From Sphaerulina vaccinii (taxonomy: Eukaryota; Ascomycota; Dothideomycetes; Mycosphaerellales; Mycosphaerellaceae), in contig JAKUDP010000003.1 in NCBI GenBank assembly GCA_022570795.1, positions 1,116,001 through 1,180,000 on the forward strand: 64,000 nucleotides of DNA, written 5' to 3'. The position numbers and the translations under genes are program-made. Position 1 is the first letter of the stretch, and each line of letters opens with the position of its first letter. Of the stretch, positions 21,247 through 32,066 are shown one piece after another. The notes below the pieces were generated by a model, which was not told the origin of the DNA, did no database searches, and saw nothing but the letters and a program-made list of their open reading frames with translations.

Positions 21247-24200
21247 ATGTCACGGAACAGCGATGTCTCTTCTTCGTCGTCCCGAAGAAGGAGCATATTC
21301 GCACTTGCAGGCTTGCGCAGCACTGCCGACTTACACGATGATGGCAGTCGCACTGTCAAGAAGCCCAAAACACTGAGCAAGTTGAGCAAGAAGCATAATA
21401 ACAACAAGCATATACGATCGCCGAGTCTGTTCGCAGAGGTGGATCACCCAGATGCGGCGCGCGAGGACAGCAAGAGTCGGGCAGTCTCAGAAGAGCCAAA
21501 GTCACATTCAAGGCGACCTTCTCTCAGCATGAGGACGTCTAAGCGACCACCCTCGGTGTTCGAGTCTCTTAAGACGAGCTTGACCAGAGGCAGCTCGGAA
21601 GACTTGCTGAACCTGGGCCATAGCTATACCAACGCCGAGCCACTGTCAACCACATCTTCTAAAGCTCCTTCCCTGGTATTTGACCATGTACCAGATGCCA
21701 ATGGCGGGATCTCTCCAGGACCTTCAAGGATGGTACTACTGCACGGCGAGGTGCAGACGAGCGCTGGGATGTTCAGAAAGAAGAAGGAATATCTAGTGCT
21801 CACAGAGCATGCTCTATTGCGGTATAAGACACAGGCGAAAGCAGCAGAACACTTCAGGACAATACCGAGCGCAACAGGTCGCAGCCCAGTGCAGCGACAC
21901 GGCTCCATGCCTTCAGGCGGCTCTCATAGCGATCTACAGACTGTATCGGACTCCTCGGGCGATAAGGACGGCCGTGTACCTCTGCGGCAGATTGTAGCGA
22001 CCCAGAAGCTCGACGATGGCAAGCCATACTTCGCACTCGAGGTTGCCTACCTAGACGACGAGTCTAGTTCGGCATCTGTCATGACTCTACAGTTCAGCAA
22101 TCCCGAAGAGAGAGATGGCTGGCTAGTACGCATCCGGAGTGTCGCGAACGAGGTCAGACTTCGAGAGACCACTTTTATATCCCCATATAACCTCGAGAAT
22201 GCAGCGCGGATCGTGGAACGAGACAACGACTACAACCCCACGAATTGCGCGATATATAAGGTTGTGCAACGGCAGCCAGCAGTCAAATCCGGCAGCAGAT
22301 CATCGTCAGACGACTTGACGAAGGTCGCGTCTACAGTCTGCTTCCTAGCAATTGGTGTGCACAAAGTACATCTTATACAACTTGTCAAGCCTGTAGCGAG
22401 AACGTCCAGCCCAAGTCTTACACCGAATCTGTCTCAGGCCTCATACGGCATCCTCACGTTGGTTGGAGTCAAAGTGGGCGCTGAGGATGATACATTTGAG
22501 CTTGTCTTTCGACAACCACTGCAGAAGCCTCGGGTTCTTCATCTGGCTTCTGCGGCATCATTCGAAATAGCAGCGCGATTACACTGGTCTGAGAACTTTC
22601 TGCGTCCGGAATGCGACTATCGCATATTCAAGTTTAGAGTACCGATGGAGGTGGACGACTTGCTACTCCCACTCGCGGCTCCAGATGTCGAGGAACATAA
22701 TTGTTTCGAGCGCACATTGATTGGTTATTGTGTAGCATATGGCGTGAATGCTTCAAACATACGCTACACGGTCAACTACGATTGTGAAGACGCGCCTCGA
22801 TTCGAGCTACTCACGCCTGGCGATTCACGACGACCAAATTATGGACCACTTGAACTGCTAGCTATCATGCGTGCTATCCGCTATAACGAAAGCTTCGGAA
22901 GCATATCATTTGCTGGCGTTCTGCTCGATTCACTGAACGGTTTGCATGACAACTATGGGAATGAGCATGTCTGCACACGTATGAAGCGCGGCACGCCCAT
23001 CAGGCTCAGTGCAGAGCAGCTCAGCAGATCGTCCCTTCTGGTGCAGGAGATACGCGGCATTGCAGCGACAAGCAAGAAGCTGCGGCGAATGGACTTTTCT
23101 GGTTGCGTTACGGTGAAGCACTCTCATGTGGTTGGCGAGGATGAACACACTCGTAACAAAGACATTGGTAGCGGCGTCGTCGAAGCGCTCTTTCCATTAT
23201 GCAAAGGGCAGACTACCAATGTTGACTGGATTTGCCTGAATGGCATCGATTTGAGCGAGACCGACCAAGACTACCTCGTTGGAGCGGCGGTAGACACTTC
23301 ATGCCATTTCCGCGCTATCGAGCTCAATCGCTGCGGGCTCAATGACCGCAGCCTAGGCCTCATCCTGGATGCCCTTCGTGCACAGGAAAAGACCCTCGAA
23401 TCACTGGAGATCGCAGGCAATGCTGCTCGCCTGAGCCCAGCCTCATTTGACAGCCAGCTTGGCAGATTTGAGTTCATCCGCAAGCTCAATCTTTCCAACG
23501 TCTCAAGGACATCTGGCACAGAACCGTTCATACAAGCGGAGACGCTCTCGAAATGGCGCCTACAAGAATTGCGTCTGACAGGAACCAGTCTCAACGCGGC
23601 CACAATCGATGCGATCTCCACCTACCTTGCTCATCCACACTCGGCGAGTCTACACGAGCTGTATCTGGATAACACCTACCTAACAGGCAGTGATGTGGCC
23701 ACTCTGCTACACAGCATGTCATTGGACGCCAACCGCACACGCGACATGCATCTCGACATCAGTCAATGCGTTCTCAGCAAAGGTCTTGAGAAAGTGACAC
23801 ACGCCATCTCTAGCAACGTCACGCCCTCGCACTTGAGTATGCGTGCCATTGAGTACAAGGAGGAGGCACACTTCAGAAAGGTTCTCAAGGCTGTCGCGAA
23901 GAACAAGACCATTCGTTGCCTGGATATGTCGCAGTCAGCCCTTCCTGGTGATGCAAGCGAAGAGACTTGTGAAGCAATCGCCCGGCTCTTGGCAGAGAAT
24001 GACACTCTTGTTGAGCTGGATATGTCAGGAGATGATTCGAGGCTAGCCACATCAAAATTCGGACCCGGTGTCAACGATGCGCTAGCTGGACTCAAGGAGA
24101 ACACGACTCTTCAGATATTCAAGATCGAGAAGCAAAAGCTCGGAATTCGTGGCGCAAGCACTCTCGCTGAGGTGTTACGCGTGAATCGTGCCCTTCTCGA

Positions 24201-25167
24201 GCTGCATTGTGACAACAACGAAATACCATTGCATGGTCTCACAGATCTTGTCAATGCTCTGACTGAGAACACTGCGCTCATCTACTTGCCGACCATGAAC
24301 GACGGACGAGCTGCGGCCTTCAAAGCGGCAGAGGCTACTATGAGAACCATGTCGGATGTTGAGCCTGCTCGACCACAGCCGGGTGGCAAGACTTCCCGTC
24401 ACCATTCTTCATCGGTAAGGAAAGGCTTTGCTAGCGTGCGCAAATCATCTTCCCGCGCCTCCAACTTCACGCCGTCTTTCCCAGCACTAGGGTCATATGG
24501 TAGATCATCACCATCACCAGAAGCTACTAGGAACTCCTCGCCCTTGTCCTTGGCTTTGCCCACGAACAGGAAAGCCAGTCATAGCCCCTCTGGCTCAACC
24601 AGCCAGTTCGCGCCTTTCACAGTGCAAGATGTGCAGACAACACATCGACTCCTTACTGAGCAGTGGGAAAGGCAGTGCTATCGACTAGAGCAGTACCTCA
24701 ATCGCAATTGGTGCATGCTCAACAATGTACCTGTGAAGATGGAGATCGAGGACGAGAAGTTCGAAAGACCAAGCTCTGTCGGTAGCATCGGCAAGATGCT
24801 CGAACAGGTCAAGTACGACACGACGCCAAAGGCAGAGGCAGGTTTAGAAAGTAGAGTGGACTATTTCGACTCTCCACAAGATGGCCAACAATCCGAACCA
24901 ATCGACTTTCCAACTCCGCGGAGACCAGCAGCTTCGACAAGCGGTGCACCCCAGATCTCACCTATCGTTGAAGCCAAACATGCTATGAGCTTTAAGCAAT
25001 TCATCCTTGATGGTAGCGGTAGTCCGGCGGATTCAAAGTTGTCGAGTGATGAAGAGCAGTTCCGCTCTATCAGTGGGAACATGCGCGAGCTGCGGATCGA
25101 CACTTCAGTCGGAGACGAGGAGCCTAAAACGCCTACCCAGGCTGCGTTCGCTGTTGATTCGAGTTAG
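21247..25167 (+). CDS. PH-domain and leucine-rich-repeat protein, 1306 residues
   Basis: A single exon. The first ATG in frame is 21247 (MSRNSDVSSSSSRRR). Order of parts: a Ser/Lys-rich disordered N-terminus (1-155) with a poly-Lys/Asn stretch; a PH-like domain (about 160-300, with a long loop around 200-240); a second globular region (about 310-540); an array of leucine-rich repeats of the ribonuclease-inhibitor/CARMIL type (about 560-1020, for example LRLTGTSLNAATIDAI, LYLDNTYLTGSDVATLL); then a Ser/Pro-rich disordered tail. PH plus long LRR resembles CARMIL-type actin-capping regulators in layout only; fungal members of this family are uncharacterised to my knowledge. The C-terminal tail enters a 25-codon repeat and stops at TAG 25165, with the repeats continuing in frame afterwards (see 25093-25452). 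Confidence 0.85.
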   Translation: MSRNSDVSSSSSRRRSIFALAGLRSTADLHDDGSRTVKKPKTLSKLSKKHNNNKHIRSPSLFAEVDHPDAAREDSKSRAVSEEPKSHSRRPSLSMRTSKRPPSVFESLKTSLTRGSSEDLLNLGHSYTNAEPLSTTSSKAPSLVFDHVPDANGGISPGPSRMVLLHGEVQTSAGMFRKKKEYLVLTEHALLRYKTQAKAAEHFRTIPSATGRSPVQRHGSMPSGGSHSDLQTVSDSSGDKDGRVPLRQIVATQKLDDGKPYFALEVAYLDDESSSASVMTLQFSNPEERDGWLVRIRSVANEVRLRETTFISPYNLENAARIVERDNDYNPTNCAIYKVVQRQPAVKSGSRSSSDDLTKVASTVCFLAIGVHKVHLIQLVKPVARTSSPSLTPNLSQASYGILTLVGVKVGAEDDTFELVFRQPLQKPRVLHLASAASFEIAARLHWSENFLRPECDYRIFKFRVPMEVDDLLLPLAAPDVEEHNCFERTLIGYCVAYGVNASNIRYTVNYDCEDAPRFELLTPGDSRRPNYGPLELLAIMRAIRYNESFGSISFAGVLLDSLNGLHDNYGNEHVCTRMKRGTPIRLSAEQLSRSSLLVQEIRGIAATSKKLRRMDFSGCVTVKHSHVVGEDEHTRNKDIGSGVVEALFPLCKGQTTNVDWICLNGIDLSETDQDYLVGAAVDTSCHFRAIELNRCGLNDRSLGLILDALRAQEKTLESLEIAGNAARLSPASFDSQLGRFEFIRKLNLSNVSRTSGTEPFIQAETLSKWRLQELRLTGTSLNAATIDAISTYLAHPHSASLHELYLDNTYLTGSDVATLLHSMSLDANRTRDMHLDISQCVLSKGLEKVTHAISSNVTPSHLSMRAIEYKEEAHFRKVLKAVAKNKTIRCLDMSQSALPGDASEETCEAIARLLAENDTLVELDMSGDDSRLATSKFGPGVNDALAGLKENTTLQIFKIEKQKLGIRGASTLAEVLRVNRALLELHCDNNEIPLHGLTDLVNALTENTALIYLPTMNDGRAAAFKAAEATMRTMSDVEPARPQPGGKTSRHHSSSVRKGFASVRKSSSRASNFTPSFPALGSYGRSSPSPEATRNSSPLSLALPTNRKASHSPSGSTSQFAPFTVQDVQTTHRLLTEQWERQCYRLEQYLNRNWCMLNNVPVKMEIEDEKFERPSSVGSIGKMLEQVKYDTTPKAEAGLESRVDYFDSPQDGQQSEPIDFPTPRRPAASTSGAPQISPIVEAKHAMSFKQFILDGSGSPADSKLSSDEEQFRSISGNMRELRIDTSVGDEEPKTPTQAAFAVDSS

Positions 25168-25452
25168 GAGTCCGAGGCAGCGAAGCATCCTGCGCCTGAC
25201 GAGGAGCCTACGCGGGCTGCGTCTCCTGCGGGTTCCATTTATGACTTTGCAGCAGTCAAATACCTTGCGGAGAATGAGGAGCCCAAGCAGGCTACGTCTC
25301 CTGTTGATTCGGACTAGGGATACGAGGCAGCGAAACATTCTGCGATTAACGAGGAGCCTAAGACGCCTGCGTTTGCAGATGACCCGAGCTAGGAGTTCGA
25401 GGCGGCGGAGCATCCTGCATTGGCGGCAGCCGCGGCACATTGGCATTTCTTG
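25093..25452 (+). repeat. 75-nt in-frame tandem repeats spanning the PH-LRR stop codon
   Basis: A 25-codon unit recurs four to five times with exact 75-nt spacing. The equivalent codon is TAG at 25165, TAT (Tyr) at 25240, TAG at 25315 and TAG at 25390. Units share EAAKH near the start, EEP(K/T) in the middle and (V/A)DS just before the stop position. Frame and amino-acid similarity persist after the stop, so the repeat either was coding in the past, expanded together with the stop codon, or is still reached by readthrough. Only the part up to 25167 is in the annotated protein. Confidence 0.8.
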
Positions 25453-25802
25453 CAATAAGCATTACTTCATTGAACAAGTTTGGGACTGGCGTTATTGGGA
25501 CTGGACAAAAGAACTTGAGCGAATTCGGTTGGGTGGATTTGGGCATACGAAGGTTGGAGAGATGTGCATACGCTTTGACTTGCATTTGGAGAAGGCGCAT
25601 TTGATTACATTGGGGAGGTTGGATGTGTGGCGATAGCATGTCAGCATCATAGACCTATTCGCTAGTAGCGTACATTCGCTGCTGGCTTGTATCTGTAATC
25701 TAGGAGATGGAGGCGAGTGAGAAGCAGCAATGATCGAAGTAACATAGATAACTCTGTACAAATAGGATGAAGGTATGGATAGCAAAAGAAGTTCTCTGTG
25801 AG
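25453..25802. other. 3' flank of the PH-LRR gene
   Basis: No gene is supported here. Short frames on both strands appear to be shadows of the repeat codons and AT-rich downstream sequence. Confidence 0.5.
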
Positions 25803-25950
25803 GCAAAACAATCGCCTGACCTCTACGCTGTCTCCATCTCTTCTTGCCATAGTACTGCGGTCTATAGAGGAAGAGAACTCTTTAGCGTATATGTCCGCGC
25901 ATCAGCTATGCCAACGACTTACATATCTTACCGCTAGACCATGGACGACT
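25803..25950 (-). repeat. SINE-like tRNA-derived unit, copy 1
   Basis: Read on the minus strand, a tRNA A-box-like motif (TGGTCTAGCGG, 25941-25931) is followed by GTAAGTCGTTGGCATAGCTG. After about 130 nt comes the conserved end GGCGATTGTTTTGC, whose T-run (25808-25805) would terminate RNA polymerase III. The B box is not clearly preserved. Layout and length match the copies at 26057, 26365 and 52285. Confidence 0.5.
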
Positions 25951-26056
25951 GTTAAGGAGTGGTGAACTGGGAATGTACATGATGCCTGGAAGATGGCCTT
26001 CGCTGAAGAGACAAAAAGGAAGTCATCAAAGCATAGTGAGGAGCGGGTAGCAAAAA

Positions 26057-26225
26057 GCAAAACAATCGCCTCTACTAAGCAGTCTAGAAGCATCGAAGCA
26101 GCCTAGAAGCATCGAATCAGCTCTGCCGTATGGTATGTTCTCGGGAGCTTGCCCTTATGGCTATCTGTCAGGCATCTTAGAGCAGACGACCTACTGACAC
26201 TTCCGCTAGACCAAGGACGATCGTT
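26057..26225 (-). repeat. SINE-like tRNA-derived unit, copy 2
   Basis: The minus strand carries the same A-box-like TGGTCTAGCGG (26213-26203), preceded by CGATCGTCCT (copy 1: CAGTCGTCCA). It ends in GAGGCGATTGTTTTGC (T-run 26062-26059). The interior is diverged, and a short local duplication (AGCATCGAA) occurs at about 26088-26116. Confidence 0.45.
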
Positions 26226-26364
26226 GAATGCCTAACAAGCGAGCTCATATGTCTACCTCCATTTCGCTACCTCCCTGGAAGACAGACAGACACCTCTGTT
26301 TCAGCAAGGGTTCCCAAGGAGCACAAAGAAACAAAGGAACAAAAGAACAATATTACCCCATTGG

Positions 26365-26560
26365 GCAAAAACAATCGCTCAACTCGTAATGGACAGCTAC
26401 GGAGAAGACCGCGACCCATACAGCATTCATAGTGTCTGGACTTGGTTGCCCCTACTGGTCAAGCATTAGCTATGCCAACGACTTACTAATGATCATTCCA
26501 CTAGACCATTGAAGTGTCAGCTATGCCCACGGCTTACCAACTGGGCTATGTCTCGATGGC
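26365..26560 (-). repeat. SINE-like tRNA-derived unit, copy 3 plus a truncated 5' copy
   Basis: On the minus strand, TGGTCTAGTGG (26508-26498) is followed by GTAAGTCGTTGGCATAGCTA and ends at GAGCGATTGTTTTTGC (T-run 26371-26367). Directly 5' lies a truncated relative with another A-box-like motif, ATAGCCCAGTTGG, and GTAAGCCGTGGGCATAGCTG (about 26552-26515). This shows tandem nesting. Confidence 0.45.
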
Positions 26561-27676
26561 TGTCAAGGAGATAGTAGGTTCCGTTCCGATATGTGAGTCC
26601 GTATCTGGGTGTGGAGATGAGGAGAATCGAGATGTTGTCGTGGGAGAGCAACTCACCAGAGATGTATGAGAATAGTGCTTCTCTGTATCTCTGTCACTAT
26701 CCGCATACTGGCCTGCTTGGAGCTTTGCTGCCTTGGACATCGTGATCGACCCGAGGCAATGACCATACTGCGTCGAAGGTAGCATGGTCTCTCCTGGTGA
26801 TTGGTGGCCACTTATGTCTTCGTCTCACGTCTCTTTCGGTGGATGCTGTCCACTTGTGTTGCCTCCTGTCCACTTATGTTACCTCCGCTCTTCGTCCATT
26901 GCCAGCTATGCTCCTCGGGTGACCATCGGGGTGGGATGCTGATGCATTGGCACTTCAGAGAGTGTACAGAGCGTAGACCGTGGTGTGGTGAGGCGAGGTA
27001 ACATTTGCTGTCTCTCCGTGAGATCGTGCTACCATGATGGCTCCCGCCCAGTCACTCGCCAATTGTGCTACTCGAATGGTGTTCGTTTCGGGGATGCTGA
27101 AGCATTGGCAATTCGGAGAGTGAACAAGCTGCAGTTGCTACTCTCTGCCTCTCAGTCGCTGACTATGCTACTCGGGTCGCGGTCGTATCGGGATGCTGAG
27201 GCCGCAGTGCTTCATGGAGCTGCTCGGATGTAGGTGCTGATGGCGATGTGTGTGAAGTCCGTACTTCTGGTTGGTTCCTAGGTCAGCGTCCTGCTGCTCG
27301 TCAGTTGTGCCCATCTTCATCCTGTCACATATGTCACATCTATCCTCGCAGGTATGAAGAGGGACATCAAGCGTCAGTTGGATATTCGTGCTGTTGTATG
27401 GTTCTTCATCAAGAGCTTCTCTTTTGGGTTTCAATGTCTTATTCTTTCCGTGGCTGAGAAACAGGACCGCATTGTGTGTCATCCCGACAACAAGTTTCCC
27501 ATTTACGCCATCGCCCAGTATGGTGGTCAAGGCAGCAAGCTGGTCGCCTCGAGACAGTCAAGTCCTACTGCGTCCCTCTGCTGCCGCCTACACTATCGCC
27601 CAAAGCCCTCCTCATCGCTCCCGAATGCATGTCTCGTGTCGCTCGCAGGTAGTGTTGTGCAGCTGCTGATTCGTAT
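26561..27676. other. Repeat-bearing intergenic stretch
   Basis: No gene was recognised. Three diverged copies of a roughly 58-bp segment occur at 26905-26963, 27065-27122 and 27164-27221. They share a GGGATGCTGA core with nearby GCATTGG and GAGAGTG motifs. The right part is the 3' flank of the eL33 gene. Confidence 0.55.
26905..27221 (+). repeat. Three diverged tandem copies of a ~58-bp segment
   Basis: The copies start at 26905, 27065 and 27164. Each begins with a CTATGCTCCTCGGGT-like motif and reaches GGATGCTGA about 30 bp later, then GCATTGGCA-like sequence and GAGAGTG (the third copy is the most diverged). No coding potential is consistent across copies. Confidence 0.5.
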
Positions 27677-28177
27677 CTATATCGAGGATGGGTAGAGCAT
27701 GATGCGCACCATGGCGCCGAAGGACTTGGATGGCAGGTTGTGCCTGAACTGTGCGCGTACCAATCCGGAGTTGCCTGTCATCATCCACAATCAGTATGTC
27801 TTGTCTCTTCCTCAGATATGGGTATACACACCGTGTGTTCGTGTGACCTTGCCCCAGATGACTCGGATCTTGGATCCTCTGATTTCCTTCTTGCCGCGGT
27901 AGACGTATGCGATGCGCTTTCCCAGGTAGAAGGTTGCGGCCTTGGAGTCGTCGACGCCCTCAACCTTGATGAGCGATGTGTTTGGGTTGGTGTTGCGCTT
28001 TCCTCTCTGGTACGAAAGGTGCTTTCCCCTGTGAGTATTTCAGTCAGCACTGACTGTTTCCATATTATGATATCGCCGCTGTATTTGCTTCGGTGGGAAC
28101 TGCAGGCGGTGCGCTCGTGGCGGCGGTGTAGTGGATACTGACTTCACATATAGACGGTGACCTTGTGACTCGGACAT
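27677..28177 (-). CDS. RPL33: 60S ribosomal protein eL33 (L35Ae family)
   Basis: Three exons (28177-28143, 28028-27832, 27774-27677) with introns of 114 and 57 nt give 109 residues, the normal family length. The start is MSESQGHRLYVKGKHL. Diagnostic segments are SYQRGKRNTNPNTSL, FYLGKRIAYVYRGKK, VIWGKVTRTHG (across the second junction) and the C-terminus AMVRIMLYPSSI. It is a component of the large cytosolic ribosomal subunit. Spliced joins restore the family sequence exactly, so the splice sites are secure. An intron just after the first dozen codons is common in ribosomal protein genes. It is divergent from the G6PD gene, 1.25 kb away. Confidence 0.97.
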
Positions 28178-29430
28178 ATTGGCGGTGTTATGATGGGACG
28201 TCGCTGGGTGATGTTGTCGTCGCTAAAGTCGGCAAGATTGAGAGATGCAGTCAGTCCAAATCTCAGTGTGCCAAGCATATTGAATTCGAAATGGCAAGAA
28301 CGCAGACGGGAAGTGCGGGTACCTCAGGCAGCAACTTCCTCCGCGATCTTCACTTTTTGCACTTTTGCACCCTCGATCACTGTACAAGGGAAGTTTGACA
28401 AACTGGAGCACATGTAGCTCGTTCATTTCGTCTGAATCATGCTTATGATCGTTGCATATAGCTGAGAATAAAAATGCGTATATTCTGCCATGCCTACTTC
28501 TCGCACGATACGCCCACTCCGAGTTCCAGCGCATCCATGAAGTAGCAAGTGGCAGTCTATATGATCATAATACAACAGCTCCGGCCTAAATTATTATATG
28601 GCAACTTGGGTTGACCGCTCATAGATGTTGGAGAAGAGGAAGAGTAGAATAGACCTCGCCGACCACCAGATCTCCACACTCTCATGGCATGGCTTTGAGC
28701 TATGATCGGTCTATATTCTGCATCGGACGCTGCTCGGAGCATTTTCTCTCCAATGCTTGATCGGTAATCAGCGGTCCGCAACCAGTGCACTCAGAGCAGC
28801 ACGCGTCTGCTATGCTGATGCTATTTGAGAGATGTGGAGACATGCGAAGTCGAACGATTTGTCGCTCGAGCTGACTGATTAGTCTGTCTGGCCGTAGTCG
28901 GATGCGGCTGGAAAGCTGCTATGATGAGTGTCCATACCGGAGTGCGACAGAAGTCCGACCGCGTGTGAGTGGTGTGGTGTGGTGAGGTGAGGTGAGACTC
29001 GAATGTGACGCAGGCGTAGCTACACTTTTGGTGCTGCTGCCGCCACTTTGGAGCTCATCACTTTCTTCGCAATAGCTGAGCAAGCACACAATCAAATCAA
29101 TATCAGTCTGAACAACATCAAAACATCTGTCGCCACTTCCACCACATCTCGAAAGCAGTTTCCGCCAAAGACATTGAGCCGTGGTGAAGAAGAAGAAGAA
29201 GGCATCTCCGGACAGTCGACGTCAGAGTCGCAGGGACAACAGAGCCCCACCAAACGAGGACGGCGTTAGGACTTGCTCAACAAATCTTCCTGCTCTGCTG
29301 CTCTGCTCTGCTTGTCACTGTCGGCTTCTTCTTGAAATCATCATCAGCAGAACTGCCTTTCTGCCTTTGACCATTTCCACTTGAATACATCCCAACCACA
29401 CATCACATTACCCCATCACATTCAGAGGCC
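28178..29430. promoter_or_regulatory. Divergent intergenic region between eL33 and G6PD genes
   Basis: This stretch holds both promoters. A simple GTGAG/GTGGT-rich tract lies at about 28966-28996. Short frames present have no coding character. No operator or RNA gene was identified. Confidence 0.5.
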
Positions 29431-31216
29431 ATGGCGAACACGGTCATCCACCCAGACGAGGAGCAGAGCGCCGGGTAAGTCCATCCTCCATTGGTCAATT
29501 TATGGCGTCAGCTACGGCAAGAATCATGTCTGCAGTGAGAGACGTGGTGATGACCCAATGGGTCAGGAACATGTCGACGTCGCCGAAATTGAGCTTGTTG
29601 CTCGACTCCAATGCCATACCGTCAAACACGGCCTACTCGAGACTCGACTGACATTCTGCGATTATAGCACCATGGAGCTTAAGGAGAACACCACGGTGAT
29701 CGTCCTCGGTGCCTCTGGCGATCTCGCAAAGAAGAAGACCTTCCCAGCGCTCTTCGGTCTGTTCAGAAATGGGTTCCTGCCTCGCGATGTGAAGATTGTT
29801 GGCTACGCAAGAACGAAGATGGACCACAACGAGTACCTCAAGCGGGTAAAGTCGCACATCCAAACTCCCACAAAGGAGATGGAACAGCAACTCGAGGAGT
29901 TCACGAAGTACACATCCTATGTCAGCGGGCAGTATGACAAGGACGAGAGCTTCCAAGAACTGGAGAAGCACCTTGGTGAGCTGGAAAAAGGACAGAAGGA
30001 GACAAACCGAGTCTTCTACATGGCACTGCCACCATCAGTCTTCATTCCTGTCTCTGAGCACCTGAAGCGCAACAACTACCCAAAGAGCGGCATTGCACGT
30101 ATCATTATCGAGAAGCCATTTGGCAAGGACCTTGAATCATCACGCGAGCTCGACCGTGCTCTGCGGCCGAACTGGAAGGAAGAGGAGATCTTCCGTATCG
30201 ATCACTACCTGGGTAAGGAGATGGTCAAGAACATCCTCATTCTGCGATTCGGAAACGAATTCTTTGGCGCGACCTGGAACCGCAACCACATCGACAACGT
30301 TCAGATCACATTCAAGGAGCCATTCGGCACTGAGGGACGCGGCGGTTACTTCGACGAGTTCGGCATCATTCGTGATGTTATGCAGAACCATCTGCTCCAG
30401 ATCTTGACTCTGCTTGCCATGGAGCGACCAATCTCATTCTCCGCCGAGGACATTCGCAATGAGAAGGTACGCGTGCTTCGGGGCATGCCCAGCATCGAGC
30501 CAAAGAACGTAATCATCGGGCAATACGAGAAGTCATTGGATGGCTCGAAGCCTGGCTACAAGGAGGATGACACTGTCCCCAAGGAGTCTCGCTGCCCTAC
30601 CTTCGCCTCGATGGTGGCATACATCAAGAACGAGCGCTGGGACGGTGTGCCGTTCATCCTCAAGGCAGGAAAGGCGCTCAACGAGCAGAAGACCGAAGTG
30701 CGTATCCAGTTCAAGGATGTTACCAGCGGCATTTTCAAAGACATTCCACGCAACGAGCTGGTCATCCGAGTGCAACCCAACGAGAGCATTTACATCAAGA
30801 TGAACAGCAAGCTTCCTGGTCTGAGCATGCAGACTGTGGTCACCGAGCTGGACCTCACGTACCGAAGACGATTCTCCGACCTGAAGATCCCAGAGGCGTA
30901 CGAGAGTTTGATCCTGGATAGTCTCAAGGGTGACCACTCCAACTTCGTGAGAGACGACGAACTCGATGCGTCCTGGCGCATCTTCACACCTCTTCTCCAC
31001 TACCTGGACGACAACAAGGAGATCATTCCGATGGGCTACCCATACGGTAAGTTATGACAGTCAACGCGACACATGGAAACCAGCAGCTAACACAAGTACA
31101 CAGGCTCCCGCGGTCCAGCAGTCCTCGATGACTTCACTAGCAGCTACGGTTACAAATTTGCTGATGCGGCAGGCTATCAGTGGCCACAGCACCAGATCGA
31201 GCCTAACAAGCTTTAG
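29431..31216 (+). CDS. ZWF1: Glucose-6-phosphate 1-dehydrogenase
   Basis: Three exons (29431-29474, 29668-31046, 31104-31216) with introns of 193 and 57 nt give 511 residues, the usual fungal length. It catalyses the first, NADPH-producing step of the oxidative pentose phosphate pathway in the cytosol. The NADP-binding motif G29-A-S-G-D-L-A-K-K lies just after the first junction. The active-site block R191-I-D-H-Y-L-G-K-E is intact, with EKPFGKD upstream. The last exon supplies the SRGPAVLDDF segment and the end EPNKL. The early 44-nt first exon with a long first intron is typical of this gene in filamentous ascomycetes. Translation from the in-frame ATG at 29672 would drop the first 16 residues but keep the fold. 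Confidence 0.97.
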
Positions 31217-32066
31217 TTAACGCGTGGGCCGAGACCTCGGACACTGTCCCTTCCAGCACCAGCACACGGAGGATACGAAACCAAGCAAGCGAAGGAAGAG
31301 CGAGACAAGTTTATATCAACACTGGTAGACTCGAAAAAGCTGGATTGCAGGTGCCCACTTTGGGTGCCGGGACCGTTGAAGAGACCAGGGATGCCCACCG
31401 AGGAGGGTTGCCCTGCTCCCCATTGTAATGAGAAAACTCCTTGTGACAGAGGAATTCACATTAACGAGTTAACTGCTCGCTGGTTCAAGAGCATGCTATG
31501 GGATTTCCCACTAAAGCAAAGGCGCAGCTAGGACATGGAGAGAGACGGGTGCTCTTACGCCTGGTTTGTGGACACACGTTGATGATAAATAGAGATGAGA
31601 TTACTGTCGTCAATGATAAAGGATACTTTAGAAGTTAAGAACATGGCTTCTCTTCTCTGTCCCTCCACGACGCTGCATCGTCGGGTCTGACACTCCCGCA
31701 CTCAGCACAAAACGAGTATATACCCTGCCACTCAATCTTCCTTGACGGATAGGCAAACAGTACACGAAACCACATCGCTTGTGTGTGTTTCCGTGAGTGA
31801 ATTGTGTTGGGAGGTGGTATTTGCTTAGTCAAGCGTTGCATTGGTCTTCTTTCTCATCTTCAGACGCGTCTTTACGCGACATCAAAATCGACATTGTGTC
31901 AACTTATTCAATAAGTCTTTTCAGCTGTCACCGGATGATGGCTGATGTCTGGAGCTGCATGGCTAGCTTGAGAGCTGCAATGTGACCTGCATGAGAAGCT
32001 CAGTGGCACGCACGATGCTCAGCGCCGACAGTCTGGCGGAAGGCTTACGACTACAACTATTCGAGC
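31217..32066. other. Intergenic, nothing recognised
   Basis: This is the 3' flank of G6PD and the promoter of the HET gene. No supported frame, repeat or RNA gene. Confidence 0.6.

Noticed and set aside
25105..25455. 116-codon minus-strand Arg/Leu-rich frame
   Set aside because: Shadow of the 75-nt in-frame repeats after the PH-LRR gene.
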